A DNA stretch of 64,000 nucleotides from Allacma fusca (GCA_947179485.1 OX359249.1:2914001-2978000), one strand, 5' to 3'; counted from the first letter of the stretch, positions 13,705 to 28,382 are shown. The notes: a model not told the origin generated them from the letters alone. Numbers and translations: made by a program.

Positions 13705-16700
13705 ACCATAATCAAAGGCTACTGTATGCAGAGGACTTCCAAAGGATTGTGATGACTTCAATGAGGGCTAAACCGTTCGGAGCCAGGTTTATGCACATAA
13801 AGGTTTCCCATAAAATACCTCATAAATTAATAACATTGGATGCTACATGGTGGAGTTAGATTTGTGAAGAAATGCCAGGAGGATGAACATTGCCATGAAA
13901 TGGAGATTCCTTATTGCCAGAGCGAAAAGCAATCGGCTGCACCTTCCAAACATTCTCTCCGCTTGATTAAGAACCTTCCTGACCGGACAATTGACTCTAT
14001 GGCTATTGTACATATGCTAATGTGCATCTGATCTGAATCCTTCCGAGGATCCAATTGACACAAGTCATTTTCTAGTCGTATCTCATCCCAATCCCAGAAA
14101 CACTTGCAGGATTTATAGAGCCAAATGACCGCTTACAATTAGATACAGAGTCGAGGAGAAGCATCCCACCCAGAAGACATGATCTGGTCTTTTATGAAAG
14201 AATTCCAACACTTCAGTTTTTTTTTCTTGTCCTCGCAACCCAGCCTGACGATACAATGCAGATTCTCCGTATATACAGCCCAGTATCCTTATAACAGCAA
14301 CCCCGACAGGGGTAAAATTCGAATCTTATCATCCCATACACTTGTAAACACAAAACAACATATTGTGACAAATGAAGTTGTGTTCGAATATTTTGGCCCG
14401 ATGTTGAAAATATTATTGCAAGGGGTATGTCATAGCTTAAGTGCACTGTTTAGAATTTCCTCTGTAGATGTGTCCCTGTATTTGAGAACATTCCTACGCA
14501 GCACAATGCTAATCTATATCCATGGTTGCGAGCAGAGTGAGGACAGTAAAATCCCTTCTTATAAAAAACCAAAATGACAAATTTTCTCCTTACAAAAGCA
14601 TACAATTGGAACAGAGTCTCAGGGTGCCCCTTGTAGGGGTTGCACATGTAACAGGAGCAAACTTTCATTTAAAAGGCACATGCGATAACATACTCTACGT
14701 AATAATCCGTACATAATTCTGAATAAGGCAAATTCGCTATAATAATTTCTGTTAAATTCATACATGGATTGGTATTTGTCAAAACGTTCAATAATTATTT
14801 TTTCCAAGGATTCGTATTTACAGGCAGATACAGGATGATCTTACTATAGATGACAGTCTTATAAAATCATGGTCATAGGACAAGCACCAATCTAGCAACA
14901 TTTCTGGTGAGCCATAATTAGCGTTCTCCCCACACCAGCTTTATTTTCCAACAGGGAAATTTACCTCCTTATTAGGGGGGTTGTTATAGTGAGAGTGCGC
15001 TGTTCTCGAGCCTTAAGTTATTTCCGTGTTTTATTCCGACTGATCCATTTATTAATACCAGCATTACTTACAGCTATTCTAGATGTAGGCTCAATTGGAT
15101 TTTGAGGGTGTATGTCTGTCGTGTGCTTTCGAGGGTTTAATTTTAAAATGTTAAAGTCTATTTGAAATTTATGCTTCCAATAAAATGTAATGCGGCAGTT
15201 AGAATCTGGAATGGAATTGAATAGAAGTAGGAGCTCCTGTAAAGCGGGGCATGGCACCTCCAGTACTTATTGTTTTGAGTGGTACATCGAGGCATAAATT
15301 CTTTGGACTAACGACACATAAAAAGGATGAAGGCACTCGTTGAGACTCCTCTCATGAGCGTACATAAAACTGGCTTGCATAATTAGGGAAACTACGAGGA
15401 GAGACGTGAGGCTGGGATGGCTGAAAGAGAAAAGAAATGGGAGCAAGATGCGGTAGTGGAAGGGAAGGGGCATGTGAAGATACATACTGTCTGATAAGGT
15501 ACAAGAACGGGAAGGGATATTTATTTTCAAGGAATAATAACGGCCGAAGGGAAGGTTAGGTTGCTCCTCCGTTGATTGTCAGGTATGCGTGACCTTGAGG
15601 TAAAAGTACAAATTTAATCAACACAATAAACCATAAGACATTGCTGGAGAGAGGAGGTTTTTCTGTCCTCGGGTCATTCCAAGCAGCTCTACACATTTCT
15701 GCCGGAATCCCTCCACTGGGTCTACATACAGCGTCCATACATATTTAATTACATACACTCAAGTCTTCCTACATTTCTACATTTCAGCAGCGAATTTTAG
15801 TTGAAATAAACCACGCCAATAAAAATTTGCAACTTCCCTTCCCTTTGTAAGCTCAAGCTTTTTATTTTCAAACTAACGCAAATATGTATCTATGCACGTA
15901 TGCAATTATGTGAACTCTACGGTAAACACACCCTGTAAGAGAACCCCGATATTTGACTCTTGAAATTGTAAGCCACTGTATGGATAAACATTAGCGACTC
16001 TAGTTTTTTTGTCCCTATAGTAGGTACAACGAGACTGGAAGGGATCCGAAGTAACCAGAGTTTACTCTAATTATACGCTTTAATAAGCAAAAAATTACTA
16101 GGGTGGTAAATAGGAATGTATAAAAATACAGTTGCCTTTGTAGAGACAATGGTTGATTATAAGGAGGATCTTACATATAGCGCAGTACTCCATATTATTT
16201 TATAGCAAGAAAATGAACCAAGTCCAAGCGTCCCGATTTTGCTTCCAGCATTTCTAGTATTTTGCTTTTGGGATAAATTGCATCCATCCATTTTGTTTAA
16301 ATTTTATTGCATCTACGATTAACCAATTTTATGAAACTGTATCTGTATGTAAAACATTCTCCCTCTCCCTCTCCATCGATAATATTAAATTGATACTTTT
16401 AGCATTTTGAGCATTTTTTGCATACACATAGTAAATATAAGTAAGTTCCTATAAACATATGAAGAGATGAGATGCAAACTGGAACAAGTCCATTTTCTTC
16501 GACACTCGTTTTATTTCAAAAAAAAATTACTCTAATGCAAAGGTACATAATGTATAAAATTTTAAAGGTCAATGGTCATCGGAAGTGGGTACAGTAACAC
16601 TTCTTTACTGCAAATCGGAATAAGTCCACATTTAAAGAACTATGTATATGTTCGTAAATGCTATTTTTTAATATTTTATTTATATAATTATACAAGCATA

Positions 16701-18843
16701 ATTATACATATATATGTACATATCTATATATAATTATACATTAAATGCGTAAAACTTAAGTTACTATTATATATGTACACATATGCTTTATATACAAGAC
16801 CCAAATAGTATTGTTAACATACGAAAGATTTTAATATTAACGTTCTTTATCATTACTTTCTCACAAAGCATTTTATGTCAATAGGGATTCGTTAAGCTTC
16901 GTGCAAGCTGGAATTCGTCCATGTTTTTCAAAACGTGAAAATTTTTATTGCTGTCTAAGTATTATGTAAACTTGAAATTTTAGCAATAGTATCTGCTATA
17001 CCACATATTATTACTCTTCAATTTAAAAATATTACGGACTTGTGAGTCTCAATGGTTTGACACTGAGAAGTTTTGTTTCTCCTGTAAATTTTTGCAGAAT
17101 GGACTTATAATAGTCTTGTACAAGTTTGATTCTCACATCCTCATATTAACTCCTCCATAAAAATATCCCCAAGAAAGATCACATGCAGAGATTCAGAAAA
17201 GCAGGAACTTTGACTTTGCTTCAACCAGGTGTAGTTACACCATTTGAATAACATGGACATACAAGTGAAGTTATTTATATTGAATGTGCAATTCCTTAAA
17301 TTAAGTATTTGGACTCCTAAAAGATAAATACTTTGGACACGACATGGTTGAATAAATTAAAGTATGAATTTTATTACACTTGTTGTAAATATAGTTAAAC
17401 CGGAATTAAGATTTGGAATGTATCTGAAAATGGACACATCGGAAACATTTTGTAAATGATTCAAATTCCTCAGCCCTGCATATAAGCATGGAAGCTCTCG
17501 AGTGATTAAGTCAGTTCTAATTTCATTCTAAACCATTACACTCAGGAGCTCCTAATCCGAAATCTTTAATAAACAAAACTCATTTTTATTTCATTAAAAT
17601 TCTCGTTATTTTGGAACTTTCATTCCCTCATACTTGCATCAAGTATTGGCATTGCAGCTAACTGCGGTTTTGAAATAAATAGGCATATATTTCAATTGAG
17701 TATGACATAACCCTTTGAGTAATTAATAATTAGACTGCTAGGCAAGCATACAAGGGACGTTCTTAAAATCAAAAAAATTGATATTGGGGTAAAACGAGAT
17801 TTAGGCCTAGAGATAGATGTAAGGGATCTCGTATAGCTAAAAGACCCTGACAATACATTCACGAGGGAAGTGAACACTGGTAAATGGTAATGCTCTATAT
17901 TATTATTTTGTCCTTGTAGCAGTAATGCTGTTGGAAGACGGCCTCTTATCCCTACAATAGTAGTACGTACAAAAAGGGATTATAATAATTCCTAAAACAA
18001 TTCCAAGTTTACATAATCTGTAGACGCAAGTCTTGCCGACGGACTCAGGCTCTGTTTGTATTTGTCACACGGGGCACGGACGAGGGGTTCCACCTGAGTG
18101 TAAAGTAATAATTATTATGTATTATTGATGTGGCAATTAAATTGCTTTAATATGAATCCCCTGACATCAAAGTGCTTTTCATCGCATGTTTATGTGGTCC
18201 AGAAGAGTGAAACATGTTCCATATAGTGATTCCACACAGTCGGCCTCCTTCACCTAAGTCACATTTCCAACGGCGACTCACTCTCCCAGTGTGATTAAAT
18301 GAAACTCAAGCCTCTGTTTTTTTCCCTCCCAACTCTACATTTAAATCATTCCAGTTGAGTTGGAGTGGAACTGGAGAGACCACTAAAAGTAAAACTGGAT
18401 TTGGAGATTCTGGAGCCACGGAGCCGAGACAAAGGCGTATGTATACAAGGAACTGACCCCTGTATATGTTGTCTATATCCTCATCTTACATTGAGTCCTT
18501 TTGTTCCTCTCCTCTTACGAGATGAGAGATCCCAGGAGAGAGTCTTACTCAATAGTAAGGATTGGCAATTAATTTACGCTTTACTAAACTCATTAACCAT
18601 CCCGTTTCCTATTTAATCTGGAGTTGTAATGTAAATTACACCAAACACGTTTCCTTGACAGAGTCTAATTGCAAGGTAAGGGGAAACGTTACTCTCAGCA
18701 GACCAGTATTCTCCTTCGGAAATCTCCAGAAAGTCTCGGAAAAAATTGAGAATCAAGAAGCAACTCGTAGGAACAGGTGGGATGACAAAGGAGCTGATAT
18801 GATTTATTTCTTTGCTTTTTTTAGTGAATCCATACACTAGATA

Positions 18844-19046
18844 CAGGGTCATCTTGCTGTAGGAGACCCCCTTACTAGAGCATTATCTTTACAGGAAGCA
18901 AAAATATTTTCACACATTCTCACCAACAACACAACATTACTTTGTCTATTACTTTAAGAGCCAGATTCTTGTCATGGTATTTGCTCAAATTTGACGGAGG
19001 GAATTTTTGGTGGTTTTAGGGATGCTCTGACGGAGAGAGTGGACTG
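18844..19046. repeat. CAGT-type MITE copy (full length)
   Basis: TA at 18842-18843 and at 19047-19048. The left end reads 'CAGGGTCATCTTGCTGTAGG' and the right end 'GATGCTCTGACGGAGAGAG' then 'TGGACTG'. The interior carries the family core: 'GCAAAAATATTTTCACACAT' followed by 'CTCACCAACAACACAACATT'. At 203 bp it is one of the clearest complete copies. Confidence 0.6.
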
Positions 19047-21564
19047 TAAATACGTATGTATGCATGACTGAGTGCCAAAGTCATGTCCTGCGAGAGGACC
19101 TGAGATTGAGACTGACAGACACCTCACACTTTTTCCGCATAAAGCAGTTTGTGATGTGCTCCAATTTTTTTTAATGGTTTTGTTTATTTTGGAATTATTC
19201 CTTATGGAAAAATTTGGAGGAAAACCAGTTTCGTCCCTTCAACTCACACGCTAAAACTTGACACCTTTATTTATGTTTTCTAATTTGCGATAAAAATCCC
19301 CCCATAATTAAATGCTAATTCCATATGTCCACTCTTAGTGGGGAGTCCCATTCAACCACCAACTAATTGCTTTTCGTGGTCCTATTCAACCTTAAATTCT
19401 CCATTATTTCTACAAACTCAACTGATCTGCATCTATATTACTCTGTGAGCCAGAGCAGGGACTGCTTTTGCATCCAACGGACAGTTTGCAGCCTGTAACA
19501 TAGTTTAACCTTGCTGGGGCTAATTTTTCTGGAAGAGTGTAATCAACTTTTATCTAATTTACAGCTTGGAATTCCAGTCGAGCCACAGGATTTGCCTCAA
19601 TTTTATTTTTTATTATAAAAATACAGAGCATGCATATACGACTCGCTCCCTCCACAACAGCCTTTTAATCGATAACCATTGAGAGACTTGCTTTTAAATT
19701 AATTAGTTATTAATTAATTCCCTATTTTGATGCCAAACTTCATAAAATATGGAACTTTGTCGCTCCTTCCAAGCTCAATGCGGAACCTCAATAGCATCCC
19801 CTGTAATTATTATGGGAAGGTGTATGGACAGTAGTCGAGATTTAAAGGCGAGATTGAATACAATGTAAATATGCAGAGATGTAGAGTCCACTCGGGCTCA
19901 AAGGGCACCCTCGCGAGGACGAAAATGTAGATATATTATGACATGCTTTTAGAAATATTAGAATTGACTTTTAAGCCTCATAACTTATAAAAGTGGGGCT
20001 ATTGGCTCTGTCCAAATATTAAAACAAGGTAACAAAACACACAACACCTGTAAACAAAATGGCTCATGAAAAAGTCTTATATGTAGGAAGAGCTCTCTGC
20101 AGTACGTCAATTACAGGTTCTAACACTAAAATTATTTTCTCAAGGAAGTACAAATACTAGTGTGGACCAGTGTTTTGAGTCAAAGAAGCGGCTTGGAGGG
20201 CTACAAATAAGAATAATTTGTTTTGTATTTTGACAGTAACTATGAACTGGTAAGGTTACCCATTGAATATGTTAGCTTGCTCTAGCAATGGATGAGTAAT
20301 ACTTAGCGTCAACTCTAATATTGTAAACCTCAGTAAAACTTTTCTATCCCCGTAATAATTGACAGTTTAAATTTTATTATAAGTATTTTTGTATTCTATT
20401 GAGAATTCTGGTAAGGTATTCCAGTCATGGAGCTCCAACGGCATTTGAGGTTCTGTGGGTGCTACGGGCATGAATTTTTATTTTACGACAACTATAATAA
20501 TTCTATTATAATTAATAACTTAACGACAATTTTAAGTTGAGCTATGTATATAGTCCAGGGTAAATGTGAGGAGACGTGTCAAGAGGTAGGAGCCCTCGTT
20601 GTAATTTTGTTTAAATTTCCTATTGTTGCTTACATGAGTGATTGTTATTGACTGATGTTTAATTCCCAGCAATAAATAAATCCAAATTCCTCCGCTATTC
20701 AGACCTGGAATCAATTTAGAACTTTACCAATAAAAATCAATAAATGATCCGTTTATGAATTTAGTATTGAAAGCAGTGGCTGTAATAAAAAGATTTAGGT
20801 ATGTTGTTTGTTCCTTGTTTACTAAAATTATGACCATGTTTATTATTTTTTATTCATTAAAAGCTATATCTACACATCAGAGCGATCTATATGTAAAAAA
20901 GGATAAAAATTATTTATTTTTATTTTAGATTCAATTCAGCTCAAGCAAGGCTCATTATTTCTCCTTTTACAATCTTCTACATAAACAATGATAATTACAT
21001 GCATATGAACTACAATGTGAGCATATAATTAATTACTTTTTCTATGAAAGATACCGATGTCAGAGGGGATTCTCTTTAAATTGTCCCCATATTAGAAACT
21101 ACTAAATTTATTGCTGATGTAAAGACAAGTTCTTGTAAGGAGACGAATAATATTAGCATTGCGGGAAACGACAATGTGTTCAACTGTATCTGTATTCCCC
21201 ACTCCAAAAAAAACGCTCATATAGTAAGAGGGCTTTGAATAGCACGAGTGGACTGTATCACTGGGGTCTCAAATAATTACTAACAATCAAGCTTCTGAAG
21301 ATGCCAAAATAATACCAGTTTAATCTCCCAATTAAAAATAATCAATACTTGACTAATAAAAAATGAGAAGATAAAAAAAATGGTTCGAAGGGGTTCATGT
21401 AGACCTATAAAAATGAAACTTTGTGGACATACATATATCCTGAGACTGATGTTTGGAAGCTGGACTTGTAATTACCAGAACTACTGCCTGGGCAGACCAT
21501 GCTCGTATTTAATTGCGTGAGTACAACATAAGTATCTACATATAATAGGTAATTATATATCATA

Positions 21565-21734
21565 CAGGGACCTCTCGCTGTAAGAGACCTCCATATTAGA
21601 CGAGTTTTTCTTCAAGGGCAAAAATATGTGCACATCTTCCTGTTGACTCCAATTTCCAGTTTTATATTTTGAAGAGCAATGCTTATTACAAGAGTTGGAT
21701 TTTTGAGAGATGCCCTCAATCCGAGGAGGGACTG
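21565..21734. repeat. CAGT-type MITE copy (full length)
   Basis: TA (21563-21564), left end 'CAGGGACCTCTCGCTGTAAG', core 'GGGCAAAAATATGTGCACAT', right end 'GCCCTCAATCCGAGGAGGG' then 'ACTG' and TA (21735-21736). 170 bp. Confidence 0.6.
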
Positions 21735-22279
21735 TACACTGGGAAATACGTTGAATTTATTATACGCAAATTGTAATGCTTTGGAAGTATATAGTAATGT
21801 AATTACTAATTGCGGAATGTGATGCACGTAGTATGTTCTCCATGTCTGTTAGTTTAGAAGCCTTAGCTCTTGAGTGGCTTGGGATGGAAAAATGTAAACG
21901 TGTGAGAAAAATTAAGAATAGTCTGGTCTGGATGATCTATGTGAAGGATAGAGATATGGGAAAGCTGCTCCGTATAGTCTGCTCTGACTTGGAGTTGAGA
22001 TCACTCGTGCAATCTCTGACAGGGAGGTGGCAATTAGGCCATTAATAACCTGAGGAGGCTGTGCTTGTCAATTTTTTTATTTATACAAAGCTCCACGCAA
22101 ATTCCATCAATGTTAAAACAAATTCAAGTAAATGAAATTTAACGCTCCTCTGGTTGTCTCGACATCCCCAAAAACTTGGGCAAAAGGCAACTCAGGACAA
22201 AGTATTTGCCAATTTGGAGGGGCTCTGAGGAATTGCCAATACGTTCCCATATGTGATAACCTATAGATATACATACATA

Positions 22280-22437
22280 CAGTCCCTCCTGCCTATAGAT
22301 GCACCCCAAAACCAGTAATCACTATTAAAGTTCATTTTAATTGTAAAGAGAAAATAACTTTGCACTCAATGGGAATATCCCGAAATATTTCTGTCCCTAC
22401 GGAGGGGCTCCTCTATAGCCATGGTGAGAGTAGACTG
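22280..22437. repeat. CAGT-type MITE copy (full length)
   Basis: TA (22278-22279), left end 'CAGTCCCTCCTGCCTATAG', right end 'GGGGCTCCTCTATAGCC' then 'GGTGAGAGTAGACTG' and TA (22438-22439). The core lies in inverse orientation: 'ATATTTCTGTCCC' is the reverse of 'GGGACAGAAATAT'. 158 bp. Confidence 0.6.
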
Positions 22438-22635
22438 TAAACACACAATAAAATGTTTTCGTCAATCCAATCCCTTGTATATGACAATACGTACATCGAG
22501 CTAATACAACCCCATGAAGATACAAATTTCCAAACTGTCTCTCTTCTAAGATCATTTTTTTTGCCTGTGGAAAAAGAAATTTGGAGACATTCCCGTTTAT
22601 CACAATGTTAATTTTTATGCTTGTAAGATTCCAAT

Positions 22636-22769
22636 TAGTGTACGCTCAATCTGACAGACTCTCTTATAAGAATATTTGTTGTAGGTTTTTGAAGTTATAA
22701 GAGCATGTAATGAATTATAAGTGGGGGATTTACTACCATTATGGTGTTTCATATAGGAAGAGTAGACTG
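22636..22769. repeat. CAGT-type MITE copy, partial
   Basis: The right end 'AGGAAGAGTAGACTG' plus TA is clear. The left end is tentative ('TAGTGTACGCTC'). A well-preserved orphan core, 'GACATTCCCGTTTATCACAA' followed by 'TGTTAATTTTT', lies just upstream at 22575-22616 and probably belongs to a broken neighbouring copy. Confidence 0.45.
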
Positions 22770-23340
22770 TATCGTGGACAGTGTTGGGAGTTTGTGAGCT
22801 TATAGTATTCGAAGCTACATATATCGTAGGGCAAGATTAGCAATAAAGTGCATGGAGCAATCAATTCTCTTGGGGCTCCCATCTTGATATGCCCGTGTAA
22901 TATATTATCACGCCTTGGAAGTGAATTTTAAATGAATGATAATCTGCTATTTTTAAGCAGGAACCTCGCACGCCCTTCTCCTCAACCCAACACTCTCAGC
23001 TGTCTCTCCAGCTTCGCGAACAAACATTACTCTAGGGTCATAAATTACTAAAAAAATTAATTAAAATATCCTTAAGTGCACTCTAATGTGCATACATTAA
23101 ACTTGAAAATCCTTTGGAAACTACATGCTCATTTCATCACAAATGGCCCAAAGCTCCCTTTTATATGTCATTAATTTGAGAAAATATAAGAAAACAATCG
23201 TACTTTATTGAAGGCTGCGACAAGACGCTGATTATTCAGATTGCAGTAAGTATAGACATTAATGCGAAGTGTGTACTTATACTGCGGTCTTTTTTTTTTA
23301 CAAAGGACCCACTCCTTCCTTTTCTCATACTGTACACACA

Positions 23341-23513
23341 CAGTGCACTCTCCATACAACAGCAAGTCCCCCAAGTCTCGTTTTTGCCAGACTCGTATAT
23401 CTAACAAAAACAAATTACATTGATAGAAACGAGATCAGTTCAAAAATCTTAGCCATTATAAAAATTGTCCAATCTCTTATTGTAATAGGGGGAGTAATAG
23501 CGAGAATGTGCCA
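23341..23513. repeat. CAGT-type MITE copy
   Basis: Left end 'CAGTGCACTCTCCATAC', near consensus, though the flank is CA rather than TA. Right end 'TAATAGCGAGAATGTGCC' followed by ATA. Length 173 bp, matching the family. Confidence 0.5.
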
Positions 23514-23600
23514 TACACACAACAATCCTACTAAATAGATGGAACACGAATTGCCACGTGCTTGGGCATCGAGTGGAAAAACTTCACACAATGTGCATCC

Positions 23601-23762
23601 ACCCTGACTCTCGCTGTAAGGGACCTCCTCCTTGGAAGAACACATTTTCTACAGGGGACAGAATCTCTGGATAAATTCATGTTTACTACTTCAATATTAA
23701 ATAGTAGTGCTTAGAAAAAAAATCTGATAATTTTAAGGGTATTTGAGAAAGATGATGCACTG
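23601..23762. repeat. CAGT-type MITE copy
   Basis: Left arm 'GACTCTCGCTGTAAGGGACC' and right arm 'GAGAAAGATGATGCACTG' followed by TA (23763-23764). The interior is diverged; the spacing fits the family length. Confidence 0.45.
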
Positions 23763-25172
23763 TAACAAGGCTCGTGCCTCAATGCATCCTGAGATCTTGC
23801 CGGAAGCTGTCCTCCGTCTATAGTTCCATTGAATTTGTGTGGATGCTAATTATTATAATATCCAATAGCTCCAGCATTATTTTGAGTGAAATTTTTACAA
23901 GGATGGAATATGTAATTATGTGTATAAAAACCGTAGATCGCACTTCAACCAGCTCTGAGTCCTCTTGTGAAGAGAATGTTCTTGAGAGTGGGTACCCAAT
24001 AGTGAGAGCAAACTGTAATTACATATATCCCTGACATTTGTAAATCATACAAATCTTCCCAAGATCTGATGGTGATAAAGTGGATAATCATAAAAACTCA
24101 CTCATATAGGGGGGGGCGGAGAAATTGTGAGAGGGGTAATTTATGAACCCCAATGTTTAAATACTTGCCAACAACTCAAAGGATCATTTAGTTACTGGCG
24201 ATTTATTACTTCCTTTTTTCCCGCTTGTGTCAGATATACTTTACGCTGCTATCTCCTGCCATCACCATTTTTTTAGCCTACAATAATATTACAAGCTGTT
24301 GTCGTAATAACATGAAATTACTTAATAAGTAGATATCCCAAATTTGAATGCACATTTAAAAGCTCTTTCAAAAGCATGTGATTAGATTCAGGTTAATAAT
24401 TATTACTATTTAGATGCGCATATTTGCATGTATTGTATTGATTTTTACTACACTTAATAGCAAGTGTAGGACAATTTTATTGTATACTGGTTTCCGCAAA
24501 AAAGTCTTACCCTCTGTCCCACGAAGCCTATAATGTTGTTGGAGAATTACCCCGAACCCCTATTTTCTATCGATTTTATTTTGAGTTATTATAAAAATTA
24601 TTTAAAAAAATATGATATCCCCGACCTAGGCCTATATGTCAGATCGAGCATGTTTTTTCGGGAAAAAGCAATCTATTTTAACAGTCAGGGATTGCAAGGT
24701 CATAATCCATACGCTTATGAATACTTATTTAATGACTAAAAACCTGCTCCTATCCATAACATTAAAAAATACATCTCCAATTAAAATCAAAAAAATGGGA
24801 CGGACGCGTGGCCGTCACCCGAATTTTATATCTAGTAAAAAGAATAGGTCTCTACTTGCTAAAACAACAAAAATAATTATAATGCTTTCCTTGAGCAATT
24901 TTTGAGGACTTTGTCAGAAGTTTTGTCGTCACTATGAAACTGGAAAGATCATTTTTACATTCACGTAAGTCATTCTCTGGGAATCCAATTATTAATTCTT
25001 TTTCTGTCTCCCATGACTGTGGGAAAAGGGCCGTCAGAGCTGGAGTAAAAATGTAATTAACTCTGAGTTATCTTTTGGCGTTGGGGATGTGTCTTTCCCC
25101 CAGGTTTTTTCCAGACTCAGTCAATATCCATAGTTTATGTAATTATTCAATTGTAGGTAATAAATATTCGCG

Positions 25173-25347
25173 GAGTACACTCTCGCTATAAGAGCACTCC
25201 TACAAGGAATATAAAGACTTTAAAATGGCATGCAGTCATTATCAACACAATTAACATGGGGGTAAACAGAGCAGCGTACTTGGATTTTTTGCTCCTATAT
25301 ATGTAGATAGCTCTTATCAGCAGTTCTCTTATAATGAGACTATACTC
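25173..25347. repeat. CAGT-type MITE copy
   Basis: The left arm 'TACACTCTCGCTATAAGAGC' is the best single match to the family consensus. The inverse arm, 'TTCTCTTATAATGAGAC', is about 150 bases away. The right boundary is approximate. Confidence 0.5.
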
Positions 25348-27329
25348 GGCACAACTGGCGTACACGTTCTTGGTATTTATTTCATAACAAATCCCTTTTA
25401 TGAATCCATGCTCTTCAATTTTCTCAAATAACTACTGTATAGTGTGTTTAATAATTAATTTGTATTTAATGAAGTAATTGATTTGGTTTTATTACATTGA
25501 GTGGGTGATTTTTAATAATATTTAGATATGTCATTAGGACATCTTTCCTTTAGTTTTCCTTTTTATTTAATTTTCTTTATCAAAATCTTTCTTAATCCAA
25601 TTTTTTAAGAATCTCAGACCAGCCGGCAGCTTTTATTCCCACTACAGTTTGTTAGTACAATCTCTTTTTACTTCCTGTTTGACATTGGTATCAAATTTGT
25701 GTTTCTAATATTTCAATGTATCAGTTATATAGTCGAAATGCAGTGCACTTTTATTAGAGCACTCTTGAAAGTTGTAGAATTTTACTTTTAAAACCACACT
25801 CATTGGGAGAAACATTCAGATTTGGTGGATGGAATGTGTCCAAAGATTTCTGTCCCCATAGCTAAATTTCTCTTATAAAGACAATTCTCACAGGAAAAAT
25901 AGCTACGTTGTACTTCATAATCAAATTGCTCTGGAAATGATTTCCCGTTGCATAAAATTTTGTAGAAAGGAAATAATTATTTATTTCATCAATACCTTAA
26001 TAATTATATTTAAGTGTAACAAAAAGTGTATTTCAAAGAGCATTATTTCCTTCGTGTAGCCTTGTAGCGTAAGTTTAGTGCAGCTCGAGCTGGAATGTAA
26101 ATTTTTCCTCCTTCATCCCAATCTCTGAACTTCTATATGCTCTTTAATTTTATCCTTATTTTCCTTGGAATAGCAAATACTTTGTATACCTACTTGCAAA
26201 ATCCTAGCAAATCCAAGCTGCTTGTTTTTTAACTACACAGTTAAGAATCGGGAATAATTATTCTGTTTTGCAAAGTAGAGGTTATAGCTTATGCTTGAAT
26301 TATTACTATTGGAGTTGGAAATTATTATCCCTCTGACTAAATGCATTAGTAATTTTAGTAAGTGCATGCACATTAATGTTACAACCAGTTGTTGAAGGCT
26401 CTGCACTAATGCCTTTTGAAAAAGGAAATGCCACTTCAGGGATGGTTATTCAGATCCTGGTGCGAGGACATGATCATATGTCGGGGAGCTGACCACTTGA
26501 GAGCTTTGGAAAGGGAAGGAATAATATTGTTATTAAACATTAAATAAGAAGTGCACTCCCTCCTGCACTTGACTCAATGGACAATGCTTGGATTGTGAAG
26601 ACAAAACTGTGAAAGAGTGTCAAGCGAGAGTGAATTGGCAATAACTATGACTGCGATCTCCTGCAATTGACGCAGCCAATAATTTAGGGCGGAACTGACC
26701 GCCTGATTCCCATTTATGTTGAAATGAAGTGACACAATACAGAACTGACAATAACAGCACCTCCTCTCATGTCCCCTCAACTCCGATCTCAGCACAGAGC
26801 CCGTCCATCACAGCCTCTCAGGTGTCTAGTTAGCTCAACTTTATTTACAGGCAGCTCATTGGTCTCCACCGGTTACTACAACGAGCACAATTAAGTCCTT
26901 AAAAAAACTCACAGAACTACAATCCAATACCTAGAGCTACCTCCAGAACAGGAAATCCTGATGAAATCGATGAACGGAGAATTACTCCCATCAATGCTCA
27001 CGTAACATTCTACAATTAATACAAACTGTTTAATAATGAAGTTAATTAGAACTTGTAGCCCAAAGTGAAAAGGATTGCCTTGAACTGAACATCTCATCTT
27101 AACTCAATCAAAGATCAATTCAGTTTTTTTTCTTTTCGAGTGATCCAGTCATTAGTAAAGCTTCAAAGACACCATTTAAATCTCTCCTTGCCTCTCGACT
27201 TTGTTAAGTCAAACTTCTCTATTGAGTGAGTCCCAAAGACTTAATTCAATTCCGCACATTTGTACTTCTTCATTACTGATTGTACCCAGACAGGTGCCTT
27301 CCCACTGACATGTAAAAAATAATCAAATA

Positions 27330-27470
27330 CAACGCACTCTCACTACAAGACACTACACTCCCTCGTAATAGCGTTTTCTCCACAAAGAGACTCGGAAATT
27401 TTGAATAATTAGCTCTTACCACAATGTAATTTCTCTGTATTTAAAGGAGCATGCCCGTTACAAGATTAGA
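27330..27470. repeat. CAGT-type MITE copy, partial
   Basis: TA then 'CAACGCACTCTCACTACAAG'. The core 'AGCTCTTACCACAATGTAAT' and 'GGAGCATGCCCG' follow in the expected order. The right terminus is not identified. Confidence 0.45.
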
Positions 27471-28186
27471 GTAGTGTATTGCTATTAATTATTATATTTT
27501 CATTGAGGAGTATCTGGACACATTGTAGGACTATGTCAAATTTTTTTATTCTTCCGGGGGGGGGAACTTTATTAAAAGTAATTACTTAAATTTAATAATC
27601 ATTTAATTCTTATTTGGAGATTTTAAAGAAAATGTATTTTGGGTTACCTAAGGGACTCATTACAGGACTCAATACACACGTATTTAAGCAGCCCGGAAAG
27701 GAACAAAAGTTTACTCTTATTCCTAGATTCACGCACGTATGTATGTATAAGGAGAAAGATTTGTAATGTTCCTATGAGACGGTCTCTGTCTCTTATTACA
27801 CTCCATGAATTTTAGATACGTATGTAATAATTACGTATGCGCAAATATGAAGTGTATTCAGAATGTTAAACTGGATTAGTTAAATTATTGTTCCAGTTTT
27901 ATGTGGATGAACACTCCGAAGCTGACTGATTTCAAGGTTATTTTTTCCAACTTACTTTTGTTTTGAGGGACTGGCACTACTTTGATTAGTTATTCATGGG
28001 ATATGCCAGATGCCATTATTTCATTAGGATATTTAATCCGATGAAATCCCTACCTTCATGGCAGTCAGGCGGGTCGGAATTTGGAGTATTAAGCATAAAT
28101 CATGTCCTAGTGATTTAAAAATCCCTGCTCTTGATTGATATCAAAACTAATTATCCTCAGTTGTTTGGAAGTTTAGGACATGACTA

Positions 28187-28382
28187 CAGTTAACTCTCTC
28201 TGTAGAGGAGCACCTCTAGAAGGAGCAAAATCTGAGTCCTGCAGTCCTGCAGTGGTTCATTCGTATAACTACAACAAATATTATTCTAGTGATTGGAAAT
28301 TTGTCCAAATAATGTTGCCTGCAGGGGGAGAACGATTGAATAATGATTTCATGAAGAGGTTCCTAATAGCAACAGTGCACTG
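28187..28382. repeat. CAGT-type MITE copy
   Basis: TA (28185-28186) then 'CAGTTAACTCTCTCTGTAG'. The right end is 'CCTAATAGCAACAGTGCACTG' less its last base, followed by AA where TA is expected. The 67-codon open frame inside it is incidental. Confidence 0.5.

Larger units (their letters stand above)
7542..18843. other. Gene-free stretch with scattered MITE copies
   Basis: No exon with supporting motifs is visible. Recognisable pieces of the CAGT MITE family occur about every kilobase to about 15.9 kb, for example near 9523, 9909, 11782, 11940, 14268 and 14980. From about 16.4 to 18.2 kb they thin out and the sequence becomes very AT-rich, with TATA/ATAT runs at 16670-16740. Confidence 0.6.

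Noticed and set aside
14179-14577. 132-codon plus-strand open frame, the longest in the first 30 kb
   Set aside because: No recognisable motif, no splice or promoter context, and it overlaps MITE-like arms at 14268 and beyond.
18365-18852. Several open frames of 79-92 codons
   Set aside because: They overlap on both strands, have no domain, and one ends in a MITE arm.
24533-24905. Two overlapping open frames (68 and 89 codons)
   Set aside because: Low-complexity Lys/Ile-rich sequence from AT-rich DNA, no family resemblance.
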